NCBI RefSeq assembly: GCF_035582795.1
Contig: NC_134366.1
Span: 93,057,756 to 93,121,755 of the forward strand
DNA length: 64,000 nt
Direction: 5' to 3'
Source: Mycteria americana
Lineage: Eukaryota > Chordata > Aves > Ciconiiformes > Ciconiidae
Of the stretch, positions 1 to 12,035 are shown piece after piece. The position numbers and the translations under genes are program-made. The notes under the pieces are model-generated. The model did no database searches, was not told the DNA's origin, and worked only from the letters and a program-made list of their open reading frames with translations. Numbering within the stretch: position 1 is the first letter of the stretch; each line of letters opens with the position of its first letter.

Positions 1-1140
1 TAACCACTCACAACTGGAAAAGTCACAGCATGCAAACAGAAACAGATGTTTTCTTTCACAAACAAATGCCATCCCTGCCCATCCATAAATCCTTCGGAAG
101 ATCAAAAGGAATCATAGTCCTCTAGGCCACGTACTGACTATCCCAGAAAATTCTTACTCGAAGATACTTATAATATCTTTATTAAATACCAAATAAAGAT
201 ATTTTCCTCTCTCTGAACTTTATCTCTGCAGTCTCTTTGGGATATTAGCTTCCAAGACAAGCAGCAAATACTTCTAGGGGAATGCTTTTAACTTGCACAG
301 TGAATTATTTTGAAGGGATGCCATCTATTCTCAGTATACTCTTATCTTGCCTCCACTAGACCCATTAGCTTATCAGAAATTACTGGAAATACTTTTTAGA
401 GTAAAAATCTTGATCACTATTTTGCATATTCGAACATGTTTCCAAGCCAATCCTCCTCTTTTCCCATCTCCAGGGGTTACCATCCTCTTCAGCATTTCTT
501 CCATCCTGCTCTAAAGATGTTGAAAGTTGGCTGCAATGTCTTTCTCATGGCTGAACTTCTGGATGGCAGTGCACTCTCTAAAGCCAGTCGTGACCTAGTA
601 ACAGACAACTTACAACCAGTACAAAGTGGTAACAAATAGCATTGTATCAGTGTGGAAAGACGTTTAAGTAAATTAGATATCTGTTGTAAAGTTCCATACC
701 AAAAAGCAGAACATGCATAGGCAGCCCTGCCATGGTTTCTGTAGGTGCACTGTTCTCCCCTTGGTCAGACTCTGAGGCGGTGGCAGGGATCAGATGCACA
801 GTTGAAGTCCAGCGTTGTCCATGCCTGCTCCTAAGGAGGCTAACATCATTGGCATCCTAGTAAGACATGTACAGTAACCTCCTTTCTGTGTTTGCCTGCC
901 CTCTTTCACTTGTTTCTCTCTGTAGTCTTATTTCTCCCCAGTCTCCATCTGTATTGGCCTCCCCGAGTACATTTTGAATTGCTGGCTGCATTGAATTGGA
1001 CGTAGCACCCTTGGCTTCTCCAAGACATCAGGCAGAACAAGCTCATACTGTTACCATGTCATGAGTATCATGAGTAACACAGATTTGGGAAAAGCTTTAA
1101 TTTCTTTCCCATGAACTACCACATAATTCAACTCTGAGGC
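1..1140. other. intergenic, downstream of TRIO
   Basis: I see no gene or recognisable repeat. The 67-codon open frame at 436-639 has no recognisable features. Confidence 0.6.
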
Positions 1141-1649
1141 AAAGCCCTCACTGGGCCCCTCACTACAAGAGGGACATTGAGGTGCTGGAGCGAGTCCAGA
1201 GAAGGGCAACGAAGCTGGTGAAGGGTCTGGAGCAGAAGCCTTATAAGGAGCGGCTGAGGGAGCTGGGGTTGTTTAGCCTGGAGAAAAAGAGGCTGAGGGG
1301 AGACCTTATCGCTCTCTACAGCTACCTGAAAGGAGGTTGTAGAGAGGTGGGGGTCGGTCTCTTCTCCCAGGTAACAAGTGATAGGACAAGAGGAAATGGC
1401 CTCAAGTTGTGCCAGGGGAGGTTTAGACTGGATATTAGGAAATTTTTCTTCACTGAAAGGGTTATCAAGCATTGGAACAGGCTGCCCAGGGAAGTGGTTG
1501 AGTCACCATCCCTGGAGGTACTTAAAAGATGTTTGGATGAGGTGCTTAGGGACATGGTATAGTGGTGGTCTTGGTAGTGTTAGGTTTATGGTTGGACTCG
1601 ATGATCTTAAAGGTCTTTTCCTACCTATACGATTCTGTGATTCTGTGAA
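1141..1649 (+). mobile_element. CR1 LINE, 5'-truncated 3' end
   Basis: This is a CR1 non-LTR retrotransposon fragment. An open frame (1182-1559) encodes the C-terminal piece of the ORF2 reverse-transcriptase polyprotein, with the family motifs [26 protein letters not shown] and [17 protein letters not shown], ending at a TAG just after LRDMV. A short 3' UTR follows (GGTTGGACTCGATGATC...) and the element ends with two ATTCTGTG repeats at about 1631-1647, the CR1 tail. The element is dead: it lacks the 5' part, with no endonuclease or RT active site. It is the strongest evidence for an avian genome. Confidence 0.93.
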
Positions 1650-3689
1650 ACCAGGCTTCCTTTCTTTGTGCATATAAATAATCACCTATGTCTCTCTTCA
1701 CCACTGCTGTATTTCTACTTGCAGAGAAAGCAAAGGCAAGGCAAATATCATTTTATGCATGACATTAGTTTGCAACCCCTGAATTCAGAAAAAAAACCAC
1801 CACGAATTGTATGTGCAGTCAACATACCTTGAAGAAATCTATACACTTTGTCAACGTACATCTTCTTGCAGTATTTGCAGCTTGCATGCACTTGACTGCA
1901 GCCGCCACCCTTTGTTACAGCACAACATTGTCCACGTGTGCCAATGTAATTTAGCAGTACAGACATTATATCCTTCATTTCCTCACATCTGATGATCCTT
2001 CAGAAGTAAGGTAGTTGGAAAAACAGCAACATATGGAGAACATTCTTTTTAACAAGTTCCAGTGAATGAATGACCAGTTTTCTTTTCTCCTGTGAGTGCT
2101 TGCATACATGCCCCACACTGTGTGATAAATCCAGGCAACACCATACACATTTGCACAGTAACTAGTAACTGAATGTGTATCTGAGACTTTTACTGAGCAA
2201 CAACAGAAGCACCATACATGGAAACTAAGGAACAGTGTAGTGCCTATGTGTAAACGCAACTCCCCAGCAATGGCTTTGCAAATCAGAAGGACAAGGACAT
2301 TTTCCACTGCTATTGCCTGAATTGCAGTGGAGAATGCTCTCAGCAAAGGTAGCGATCTACCTTGACAGCCTTGCTGCCCGTCATGAAACGGCCAGCTAGC
2401 CAGTGAGACAACTTCCTCAGGGTCACACCATTACATCATTTAGTTTTGGCAACCACCATGTATGAAGATTGCCCTGAAAGGTTGGATTTTCTGCAGAACA
2501 AAGGACAAAGCTGAAGTTTTGTGTGAGTTATGAAGCAACTCTCTCACCACAGAAATATGCTAGAGGGAAAAGAAAACAATGACATTAATTTTTTGACTCC
2601 TGGCAGAAACAACACACAGCTATTGGCCCAGCATAAGCTCTTAAACAAACCCAATAAATTACCTGGAAAAAAACCAACATTAGAAGGAACAGTTATTAGA
2701 CCTGAATCTCTCTCATGCTCCTGGAAGAAAAAAAGTTTGTCAAAAGGTGAAGCTGTTACAAGCTCAGATGATTGCCTCATCCATACCATGACCACCAGTG
2801 TAACAGGAATTCAGCTAAGATTTTCATACCTAAAAATTTCCTATAGAGTGGGATGAGAGAAAACAGAGAGCCTCTTACAGCAAGCAGATGACTTCCCCAG
2901 GGCAAACTTCCAGCTGGTGCCAGCTCTTCTTCAGTATTTGGGAGTAGCCCTTGGGATAGCAAGCCCCCGCAGAGACTGAGTTCAGGGTGTGCTGAGTGAA
3001 TTCCTCTTGCTGACTACTGCCAGGTGAGTCTTCAGGAAGCTTAATGTGAAATTTCTGCAAGTAATCTTTCGAAATACTCCTGATGCATAATTTCAGTGTG
3101 GAAACAAACCTCCTGCTTGAGACCCAAGTAAATCCTCTTGTTGAAGCGAGGGTGCTAGCCTTGCTAAAATCAGTGTCTGAAATTTAATTTGAAAGTGAAG
3201 ACTTTCAGCTTAATCAAGTCCAAGGCAGGTTACAATTTCCTCCCTCAGGATGAGAGGAAATGAGTTTGATGGCTCCAGGAGCTGGCAAGAAAACTCCCTC
3301 TTGTCAGGACAGACTCCTGTGAAAGGAGTTCTTGAAAAAGTCAGGGGAGCTAGGCTGACTATCTGAGCAGTAAAATGAAGGCCAGCAGTAGTCAGCTTCT
3401 ATTTTTTTTTTTTTTTTTTTTTTACTATAAGAGACTCCATGGTCAGTTCCATCAGAACAATCTCTCCCTAAGGCAATCATACTTACCTCAGCTTTGTAGG
3501 CTGAAATAAAGAGGCTGAGAAAATTCAATGAGAAAAAATGAATGCTCATGGGGGACGTGCTGAAAGAGGGATCCAAGTTTTACATAAATGAGCATAGGCT
3601 TTAAACTGACCATTGCCACTCAACTTGGGAACATGATCTCAGGATTTAATATTCTAAGAAGTATCAGCTCAAAAGAAGTCAAAGCAAGG
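1650..3689. other. intergenic, downstream of TRIO
   Basis: I see no gene. Apart from the 22-T run at 3402, only short open frames without recognisable features are present. Confidence 0.6.
3402..3423. repeat. poly-T run (22 T)
   Basis: A homopolymer in the TRIO downstream flank, with no element recognisable beside it. Confidence 0.95.
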
Positions 3690-4030
3690 TGAACACCTAG
3701 AATTTTTAGGAAAGGAATAGAGAACAAAGTGCCATTTTGCAACTCTAACTCATGATGCACCTGTATTATGAATATTGCGTGAGATTTGCCCCCTCCCATC
3801 ACAGAAAATATACAACTTGGAACTAGGGAAGGTTCAGAAAAAGGCAATTAAGATGATAAATAGCTTCCCCATGAGGAATAAATAGACCTGTGCTCTTTAG
3901 CTTGGTAAACAGATGTCCAAATGAAAATTAAGGTAGAAGACTGTAAAAGCAGAGGTAGGACACAAAAGCTGGGGAGATGAACTGCTCATTGTCTTTTCCA
4001 AAACAAAACTTCAGAGACGAAGGAAGATGT
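3690..4030 (+). mobile_element. ancient, degraded CR1/L3-like LINE fragment
   Basis: A stretch reading TTTTTAGGAAAGGAATAGAG, then a region matching the LINE ORF2 segment around VQKKAIKMI (GGTTCAGAAAAAGGCAATTA), then AGCTTGGTAAACAGATG. The order and spacing match the 3' ORF2 region of old amniote CR1/L3 elements, with many substitutions and small indels. No open frame survives. It is older than the CR1 at 1141-1649. Confidence 0.6.
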
Positions 4031-7000
4031 CGGTGGGTTCTTCGCACAGTATGGAGCTCAACTGCATAACCTGTTGCTACACAAAGTTATGGATATCAAT
4101 GGTTTATTGCAATTCTAAAACAATAATTAAATATTACATAATCCTCAATGTACTTTTCTTCCACGAGATGCAAAGACATCATTTTGTCAGGAAGACCATT
4201 TAGTATGACAGAGAAGAATACACTGGGGTGGTAATGGACAGAATGTCTTTGGGAGGCTGGAAATTCAGTCGGCAGAGATTAAAGCGTTGCTTTGGTGTTA
4301 AGGTTTCATCCTTTCTGTAGTTCAATGTATCTTCCATCCAAACAGGATGAATACTTTCCTTGAGAAACCCAGAAATTTGGAGCAATGAGAACCAATAGAC
4401 TACCACAGGCATAATGACGGAATCTAAAGCTTCATCCGCTTCAACTGATGCAGTCTCAAGTACCTCATCTACACATTTCCTCAAACAACAAGGATGAAAA
4501 GTCCCTCTAGCAGTCAAAAGGACAATGTATGTGTTAAGAAGAAAATGTGTTAAAAAAGCAGCTTTCAGATTACTGCTCATGACAATTAGACAATGAAAAC
4601 ATCATGAGTATCATCTTTCCTGAAGATAGCCCAAAGAGTTCACGTATTAAACCTCAGATGTATCTCTAGCACATTTCATCATTTTAACCTACAACCAGTG
4701 GGGAAAACTGGAAACTTGGTGCTCTTCTCTAATACTAGGGTTCATAATGGCTTCTTTTATTGGAAGGCATACATTGGCTGATGGGAGTTTATTATTAGCA
4801 GGCTTGGTGCTGGCTCTCCTGACACTACTAGGGTAAGAGGAGGAGATCAGACTGCTCTCCTCAATAAATCCAGCTGCCCCTCCACCCCCATTCCCCTGAA
4901 GCTTTTTGGGTAGGGCTAAGGGGAGTGAATTAGGGGAAATGAGAAGCGTTCCTGTTTTGAGGACAAAAGACATCATGAGAGAAGCATATTCTGATGTTTC
5001 TACGCATCAGGCTCTTTGTCCCTGTGACAGGTCAGCAAAATGGGAGATCTCATTCTGGTATTGATGCTCGGTGTTACGGCATGGCATGGCGGACCACTGA
5101 GTGCATCTAGTTGGGACATGCTGAGGTTACCGCCAGACATGTGAAGCCTGAGGTGCTGGGTACGTGTCTTTGCTTGCCAGGAAGGAGAGAGAACAGTGGG
5201 CACCATCACCTCATGCTCTTGCATTATGGTGCACACAGAAAAAGCCTTTTGTCTTGACTGCTTAGGCAGATGTGAATGTGCAAAAAGTAGTGGAAGTACA
5301 ACCTCTGCAGATGCAAACCCTATCTGTTACTCTCTAATATAACCTCCAGCAAGATTTAATTTCAGAAAAAAATTCAAACCTATTTGCCCAATCCCTTTTG
5401 CCTAAGGGATAAAGCAGTGGTTCTGACAAAACCACCACAATACCTGGAGCTGGTTTAAACAAATACAGAAACTTGGTCTTACCCGGTTCTACCTAACTCC
5501 ACATGCAGCCGAATCCCTATAGCAGAGAAATTAGTAACACACCCACACTGAGTCTATACACACATGGAAAGGGTATATAAAGCTTAGCTCATCTTCTGGA
5601 CTGGAGCAGACACGGTAACACTCCTTGCACACAAATACACTGCTGTTCGCAGCAAAGATTGGCTGTCCAAATACTTCACTAAATGCCAGCTACTCATAGA
5701 TTTCACTAACCAGTGGCTGTGAATAAGTATATTCCTGTCTTCATTTCTCTCAAGATTTTGAGAACCATGGGGCTTAACCTCAAGTCAACCATTGGTTTTC
5801 CCCTTGGTTACATTCATTTCTTACTCACCAGCCCCTCTTTTTGATGGAGTCCTACATTGACTGCCTCAGCAGTGGGGTTTTAATGTTTCCTGACAACATC
5901 ATGCAGTATGTTACATGCAAAGAACATTCCATTATCTTTTCAGGCATCTTCTACTACCAATCAGGTTTGCACAGGTACTGAAATCTTTTCAGGAGGCCAC
6001 ATGCTTTTGCTGTGTCATTCTGGAGGATCTCTGTTGCACCCTAGCCTGAACATGGTTTTGGATTTGGAAAAAGAGAAAAACAATTATTTTTTCTTCTATT
6101 CATCAATACATTAATAGGCCCGTCTGAGCATGAGGATGACATAGTTAAGTTTTCTCTATACTCACACAAGAGAAAACCAGACTCTCCCTCCTACTCCTCA
6201 GGAGCACAGGCAGGTATGTGTTAGGCCTCTGCCCATTAGAAAGACAATGCAGGTTGCTTCCCTGACCATGGAAATGTTATCTAGCCAGGCTTTCTGCTAA
6301 ACAGTTTTTTTCCACACAGTGGTTTTCAAGTTAAGCGGCATTCATCAAATGTGCAATGGAGAACTCCTGCACTCCCAAACTCCGCTTGAAAAGTACTGAC
6401 ACATGCACTGACAAAGTCTGGCAACCTCTTCTCTTCTTCCTAAACCATCAGTAAGAAGTGATTGGGGAATGTTATAAAAAAAAAAAAAACATTTAGACAC
6501 ATTCTTCTCTTGAACCTCCCTGGCTATTTTTCCCCCCTTTCAGCTATAATATTGACTGCCATTCCCTATGCTCTACAACATTCCCACATCAGGAACCTCA
6601 TACCAGCTGCTTTCACCCATGCTTTTGGTTTCCACTCTCTGTGGTGCTGGTTTGTTGTGTGCAGGACAGTCAAGGAGAACTGTGCGCAACTGAATCCAAG
6701 TGGCATTTGCAGCCCCAACTACACAATTTAGCAAAACGAAAGGACCTTACGCATACATTATCTCTTCAAAGCATTTGAAGAGATATCCACGTTGAGGAGC
6801 CCATCATTCAAGCTCTCTTCAGCTGGAAGCTCTTGCACTGAACAGCGGGTTTTAGTGCAAAACTCCACTACATCATAGCTTTCCCAAGTAACAGGGCTCA
6901 CAGAGAGGGCCAGAAGCAGTGCACTCTTGTTCACATGAGTGGAAGAACTTATTTCTGCTACTTAAAACACCTACAAGTACATTATTTCTCTGTATAGCAT

Positions 7001-7879
7001 TTGGGTAACTTCTCCCCACTTGAGTGTATCTTCAGTCAAGAAAAAGTATTTTTGAGAACTCAAGGATACAAACTCTTCCATGGAGCATGTTGCCATCTAT
7101 TTCCCTGTCACGGGAAAAGCTTCCAGTGGCTCATCCTTGCAGTACATCCTTCCTGAATATTCTCTGTCTCAATGTAAAATGTTTCTCTCAACTGTCTGTC
7201 TCAGTAGTAAATTGTGAGGAATAAAGGGACTGTTTCATCACTTGACAGGTAATAGCGGAATAAAGACTGGAAAAAAAAATCATGTATACAATGCAGTAAC
7301 AAGCATAAACACTCTGTATCGTTCCCTGACCTTTCACTTCATTCTGAATTGCAAATAGATTAAAGATAGCAGAAAAAGGGAGAGATAAATATACACAATG
7401 AAAAACTTTCCTGCTTCATCCCTTATAGGATGCGAACAGAGTTTAGCTGCAAAACCCATGTAACGGTTGAAAGTAACTTTTCTTCATAATGAATCTGGAT
7501 TGCCTAAAAGATGTGGGAAATCTGTTCCCCAGTTTAATATTAAACTGAAATATGATCCTTCAGTCTTTAACTGAGAACATCTGGTAGAAAACTCTGCTGG
7601 TCAAAATTTACTAGCTAATAAAGACTATAATGAATTTCCACAGTTAGAGAGTTACGCATGTTTTATATAAAAGCAATCATGACACTACAAAGCACTCAAC
7701 ACTTAGAGCAAAGGCAAATATTATTTTGTAAGGCATGAAAGATACATCATTGCAATTTAAAATGAATTTTATGGCATTAAAATAACGTACTTTTTTCTTT
7801 TTAAATACAGAGCCCAATTAAAATATAACCAAACCTAAACTTTCAAACTCCTTAAAGCAAGAGATCAGACAAATATGTC
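4031..7879. other. intergenic, downstream of TRIO
   Basis: I see no gene. A 126-codon minus-strand open frame at 4200-4580 was considered and not supported. The stretch becomes more A+T-rich towards 7.9 kb and may include further TRIO 3' UTR if a distal polyadenylation site is used. Confidence 0.6.
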
Positions 7880-7923
7880 AAATATGTTTAATTTTTTTCA
7901 AAATAACTGATGGCAAAATAAAA

Positions 7924-7931
7924 TATTTACA
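7924..7931 (-). promoter_or_regulatory. Pumilio-type motif TGTAAATA in 3' UTR
   Basis: The minus-strand sequence is TGTAAATA, an exact match to the UGUANAUA element bound by Pumilio proteins in mRNA 3' UTRs. It would only matter if the transcript extends this far, which needs a polyadenylation site below it, such as the ATTAAA at 7887-7892. One 8-mer match can occur by chance. Confidence 0.35.
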
Positions 7932-8624
7932 TCACGTCATACTGTGTAAACATGTAACGTCACTGTACAAAGAAATATACATGCAAAATAAAGCAAAAAT
8001 TTAACTAAAACAATAAAGGAAAATAATACACAAACATAATGATATGAGGTTGGTACGAATACACATCCAGTTTTGAAGTCAGTTGTTTTCTTTTAAAAAG
8101 TTTCTGTACAACTTTACAAAAAAACCCCCAAAACCAAAAAAGGAATAAATAGAATACAGTGGAAGCCGCAAAGCTCAAAACTAACCCAAGCTAGGTTATG
8201 GCTTAAGACCCATATATCTAACTATTGTGGGATGTCGGCTTGGTTTCTTTAAACACGGCATTTCACACAAACATAGATGACAACACACCCATATGAACTC
8301 AGTGATGCACAGAAAACCATCTCTGTCTTTTTAAATAGCTCACGTTAATATTACTTCAACCTTAAAAACAGTTACTAAGACAATTACATTACGTATCAGA
8401 TTCTCCTCATCTGACCACTACTTTCTGAATGTATTCTTCACCAAAGAGCACAAAATTCATTTGTTCATTTCACAGAAAGAAGTAAACACAGATTTGAAAA
8501 TTCTAAAAAGTAGTAAGTGTTGAGACCGATTTTGGGAAAGTCAGACTTTGGCATTTTGAATATAATAATAAATTTTAAAAAGTGTCACCCTACTTCTTAA
8601 CCAGTTTGAGATTTGGGATACGAA

Positions 8625-8652
8625 TCTCTCTCTCTCTCTCTCTCTTTTTTTT
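8625..8652. repeat. (TC)n microsatellite with T-run
   Basis: About ten TC units followed by T residues lie inside the probable TRIO 3' UTR. In the mRNA sense it is an A-run followed by (GA)n. Confidence 0.95.
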
Positions 8653-8819
8653 AACAATCCTTAAAACTGTCTAGTCTTGACTAAATTCTACACTAACCCT
8701 CATCTTAAACTAATAATGACAGTGTGGTACAACACACCCACCCCTGCCCACCCAGAAACCCCAAACACACAAACAAAACCATAAAGCTCGCCGTACTAAG
8801 TATGTGCTTTTTCTATATA

Positions 8820-8825
8820 TTTATT
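8820..8825 (-). terminator. candidate polyadenylation signal AATAAA for TRIO
   Basis: There is a canonical AATAAA on the minus strand about 1.0 kb below the stop codon. Cleavage would be expected near 8790-8810. Two further AATAAA copies at 9465-9470 and 9483-9488 would give a UTR of only about 0.37 kb. Confidence 0.4.
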
Positions 8826-9133
8826 ACAGTTACAACAGAGGTCCTCATAAATAGTTGCATAAAATGTTAAAGCCACAACATTGCACATGATATGAAAGAA
8901 AACAAAATCCCAAATGAGTGCATTTACAGTATCTCATCCTGCTGTATACTGCTTGACAATTGGGTTGGCAAGCTGGGTACCAACCCGAAGTCATTTTCTA
9001 AGGGGACAGTGAGTACTGACCCAAACTGAAGACCCGCACAGTGGTATACCATCATTTAGGAAGAAGGGGGAAAAAGGATAAGGGGAGGGGACCAAAAAAA
9101 AAAAAAATTACAGACCGAAGGCAGGTAACAGTC

Positions 9134-9141
9134 TATATACA
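9134..9141 (-). promoter_or_regulatory. Pumilio-type motif TGTATATA in 3' UTR
   Basis: The minus-strand sequence is TGTATATA, an exact UGUANAUA match, about 700 nt below the stop codon. It would be within the UTR if the 8820-8825 signal is used. Confidence 0.4.
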
Positions 9142-9700
9142 AGTAAGGCCTACATTTTATCAGAGCAAAACGATTCATTCTATTTGTATGCAAAAACTTT
9201 GAGGTTGGATGCACTTAAAAGCAGAGTCTGATCTCAGTGCACTGCTACGTGAGATACATACAGGCGAGGCAACTGGAAAGCTCTAGGACCGAGTGAAAAC
9301 CAGATGTTATAAATGGAGGCCGTATCAATGGGCAGCCATTTTGGTGAGTCTTCTCCAGGCATGATTTCGTTTTTGTTTAACACCAGTGCTTTGAACATAG
9401 GCATTTCTTCCTTGAATAAATCTTGAAAACGGTAGGTAAGTTCACTTGCAAAATTCAACTCTTGTTTATTAAAAAAACTATTTTTATTTTTTTTGCAGAA
9501 ACCTGAATAAAATACTGTTACTGTATCGCGGGTGACTGCTTTTTGCAGAGTACAGTGCTATCGTCCTCCACCCCAGTGAAGTCTGCATTGCCAGTCCCCC
9601 GTGCCACCCGCGCGGGTCCCCCTGGAATGCGTTTGCACACGAACATTTGCTAGCAGCTGGTTGGCTCGGGGTTTGCTTTCCTCAAAATTCAAGTCAACAG

Positions 9701-9810
9701 CTGATTGGCGGGAGGAGTCTATCTCCAGTCTGATTGATTGGCAGGAGGAGTCTATCTCCAGTCTGATTGATTGGCAGGAGGAGTCCATCTCCAGTCTGAT
9801 TGGCAGGTGA
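9701..9810. repeat. 33-bp tandem repeat with inverted CCAAT boxes in TRIO 3' UTR
   Basis: There are about 3.3 copies of a 33-bp unit reading CTGATTGATTGGCAGGAGGA onward to TCTCCAGT. Copies start at 9701 (29 bp, lacking one ATTG), 9730 and 9763, with a partial copy at 9796. Each copy holds an ATTGG core (9704, 9737, 9770, 9799) in the context GATTGGC, the inverted NF-Y/CCAAT consensus. The array begins only 30 bp below the TRIO stop codon. As the period is a multiple of three, both strands show spurious repetitive open frames here. Confidence 0.9.
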
Positions 9811-9839
9811 AAGAGAATGAGAGAGAACTTCAAGCAAGG

Positions 9840-10382
9840 TCAAACTCTTGGCAAGAGCCTGCTCTGTAAGAAGTTTTTAATGCTACGGATGGGTCGAACA
9901 TCATTCTGGTGTTTTCGCCGCTCAATGAACGAAGTCAGTCTGGATATATCAATGCTGTCAGCACTTTTGCTATTCCCCAGCTGCAGCCATTGCTCCTGGA
10001 GGGCCAGTGCAGCTGAGGGACGCTTAGCTGGGTCATCCTGAAGTAGGAAGCATACAAAATCTTTGGCCTTCTGGCTAACTCCTTTGAAGTAGTCATCTGG
10101 GAAACTAAAGTCTAAGCGGCAAATATTCAGGCAAGTTTCCTCCACACTTTCATCCAGGAAAGGAGAGACGCCACTAAGAAGGACATATGTGAGCACTCCA
10201 ATGCTCCAAACATCTGAAGTGAGGGAAACAGGATTTCCAAGAATAATTTCAGGAGCTGCAAACTCTGGGTTTCCAAGTAACTGGTGGATATAATACGTGG
10301 TATTGAGCTGGACTGCGTCTCCAAAGTCAGCCAGTTTTATTGTTGGCTTAGTGGAACTCTGGTCCACCAAAATATTTTCAGG
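9840..10382 (-). CDS. TRIO: TRIO last coding exon: kinase C-lobe and C-terminus
   Basis: The coding part is 543 bp (180 codons and a TGA), starting in phase 0 with PENILVDQSSTKPT. It contains the metal-binding DFG (KLADFGDA), the APE motif (FAAPEI), the structural Asp in LTSDVWSIGVL, and the C-lobe through RPSAALALQEQW. The basic tail (FIERRKHQNDVRPIRSIKNF) ends in Arg-Leu-Leu-Pro-Arg-Val. The kinase-like domain is complete. The acceptor is TTTCTAG. The exon continues below 9840 as 3' UTR. The 1.5-kb intron upstream (10383-11896) has no recognisable element. Confidence 0.97.
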   Translation of the reverse strand, partial: PENILVDQSSTKPTIKLADFGDAVQLNTTYYIHQLLGNPEFAAPEIILGNPVSLTSDVWSIGVLTYVLLSGVSPFLDESVEETCLNICRLDFSFPDDYFKGVSQKAKDFVCFLLQDDPAKRPSAALALQEQWLQLGNSKSADSIDISRLTSFIERRKHQNDVRPIRSIKNFLQSRLLPRV

Positions 10383-11896
10383 CTAGAAAACATAAAAGCA
10401 AAAGTTAAAATGTCTTCTTTCAAGTCAGTCTAACACACGTTTAACGCTCCAACATTACTGTTTCCCAGCCAGTGCTGTCAGCTCAAGAACATAACAAACA
10501 GCTACAAGCTATGAGGATCACTGCCGAAGGCCAGCTCTGCAAAGCTCCTAGGCAGTCCTACCAAGGCTTCCCCCTGACCAACCGGCAGGCAGTCTCTTGC
10601 CAACTACAGTATGCAACGAATGTGTTTCAGCTGCTGGCACTATAATTTTTGCAGGAAATATAGTTCTGCCAGATAATACTACAGATGTTCACAATAACAG
10701 CTCTGCAAAGTTTCCCAGGAACCTGTGTTTGGGAACTTAAGCTTAAGGAACAGCAATTACAAATAGAGGGTGAATAAAGCAACTGCTCTATTTGCTTTAC
10801 GACAAAACCCTGGCATTTAAAGATTGGGAGACCCTGTCAGAATTTTCATGATGCTTTCAACAGAATTCAGCTTTACTTGGTGATTCTTTAGCGTAATGCA
10901 GCTGTACAGATGAAGTCAAGCACTGTTAATGACACTATGGCAGCAGCAGATCCTGTTGGATGCACACGGCTTCAAAAGAACTGCCCCACGATTGGTGAGC
11001 TGAAAGTGGAATTATTTTTATGCTTTTATTTCTGAAGCTACTGCTGCTGTGCCTGTGATCTTAGCAAAATAAGAGTGACTTACCTACAACTAGTTTTTAA
11101 GACTGCAAAAAGTACTGGTGAACTCCACAGAGCACTAGAAAACTTTAAATGTTTAAACTCCATGATATGCAGACCAGACTGTTTCTGCTTGGAAAACAGA
11201 AGTATGTGGAGGGAAGATGCCGGCTCTTTTTGCTTTTTCTCACCATGACCCCTTTTTGCTAAAGAGACCCTGCCTACAAAGATGACTTTTCAATGCCAAA
11301 ATTCCTTATTATTCAAATACAGGTTGAAAATAAGAGTATAAAGAATAAGTTTGTAATTAATATTCACCTTAAGACCTTCTTATATAGCTTTTTCTACCAG
11401 AATGCATCAAATCCTTGTGGCTCAAGTAAAATTCACAGGGCAGAAGAGAGGACCAACAGGTACCATTCACACAGATACCACAACCCTCAAAGTGCAATGA
11501 TGAGAAACAGATTTGCAGGAACAGAGGAAAAGCAGTCTCTTTCACAACAAACTCTATGCTTCTTGAGAAAGAAATGGATTTCTGCTGCAAGTTCCTCAGA
11601 AAATAAATAAATAAAAAATAATCAAACAAAACTGTTCCTATCAGCAATTATTTCCAGCAAAAAGGAACACATGTGGCCAGCAAGCTTTAAGGAGAAAGCA
11701 CAGGGAATTCAAAGTTTCTGCTTTGCTGGCTATGAGTGATCTAAAGCGTTTGGGGATGGAGCACCGCCCCATACCCTTCTTCATACAGTCTCAAAGCAAT
11801 TCACAGTTCTATACTCCAATCTGCCAGTTTCCTAGAAGAGGGAGGGTTTTATGCCTGCAATGGCACACACTACCAGGAATCCCATTCACTCCTCAC

Positions 11897-12035
11897 CTTT
11901 AGGTCCAAATGTGCTATTCTGCAGTTGTGAAGATACTGCACAGCTTCCAGAATCTCTCCCAGGTAGAGTCTGATCTTCCCTTCTGTGAGGTTTCCCCATC
12001 GCACGACATAGTCTAGAAGGCGACCCTGGTCAGCC
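11897..12035 (-). CDS. TRIO: TRIO exon 22 of window: kinase C-lobe with catalytic loop
   Basis: This 139-bp exon has one base completing Met and then 46 codons, ending in phase 0. It begins ADQGRLLDYVVRWGNLTEGK and ends NCRIAHLDLK. The catalytic loop reads His-Leu-Asp (HLDLKPEN with the next exon) rather than His-Arg-Asp. This places the kinase in the HLD class shared with titin/MLCK-like and DAPK-type kinases, as in other TRIO proteins I remember. The catalytic Asp and the Lys two residues on are intact. The acceptor is CAATAG and the donor is GTGAGG. It was found from splice sites and phase. Confidence 0.96.

Larger units (their letters stand above)
7880..9839 (-). other. TRIO: TRIO 3' untranslated region (lower end uncertain)
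   Basis: The sequence just downstream of the TGA continues in the last exon. Minus-strand AATAAA signals lie at 9483-9488, 9465-9470 and 8820-8825, and an ATTAAA lies at 7887-7892. The true end cannot be chosen from sequence; the stretch from about 9.5 kb down to 7.9 kb is A+T-rich and looks like long-UTR sequence. It contains a (TC)n microsatellite at 8625-8645, two Pumilio-type motifs, and the 33-bp repeats directly below the stop codon. Confidence 0.6.

Noticed and set aside
4200..4580. 126-codon minus-strand open frame downstream of TRIO
   Set aside because: No recognisable family and no convincing splice or promoter context. It was not called as a gene.
9558..9833. repetitive open frames on both strands just below the TRIO stop
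   Set aside because: They come from the 33-bp repeat, whose period is a multiple of three. The minus frame lies after the stop codon and is not a coding extension.
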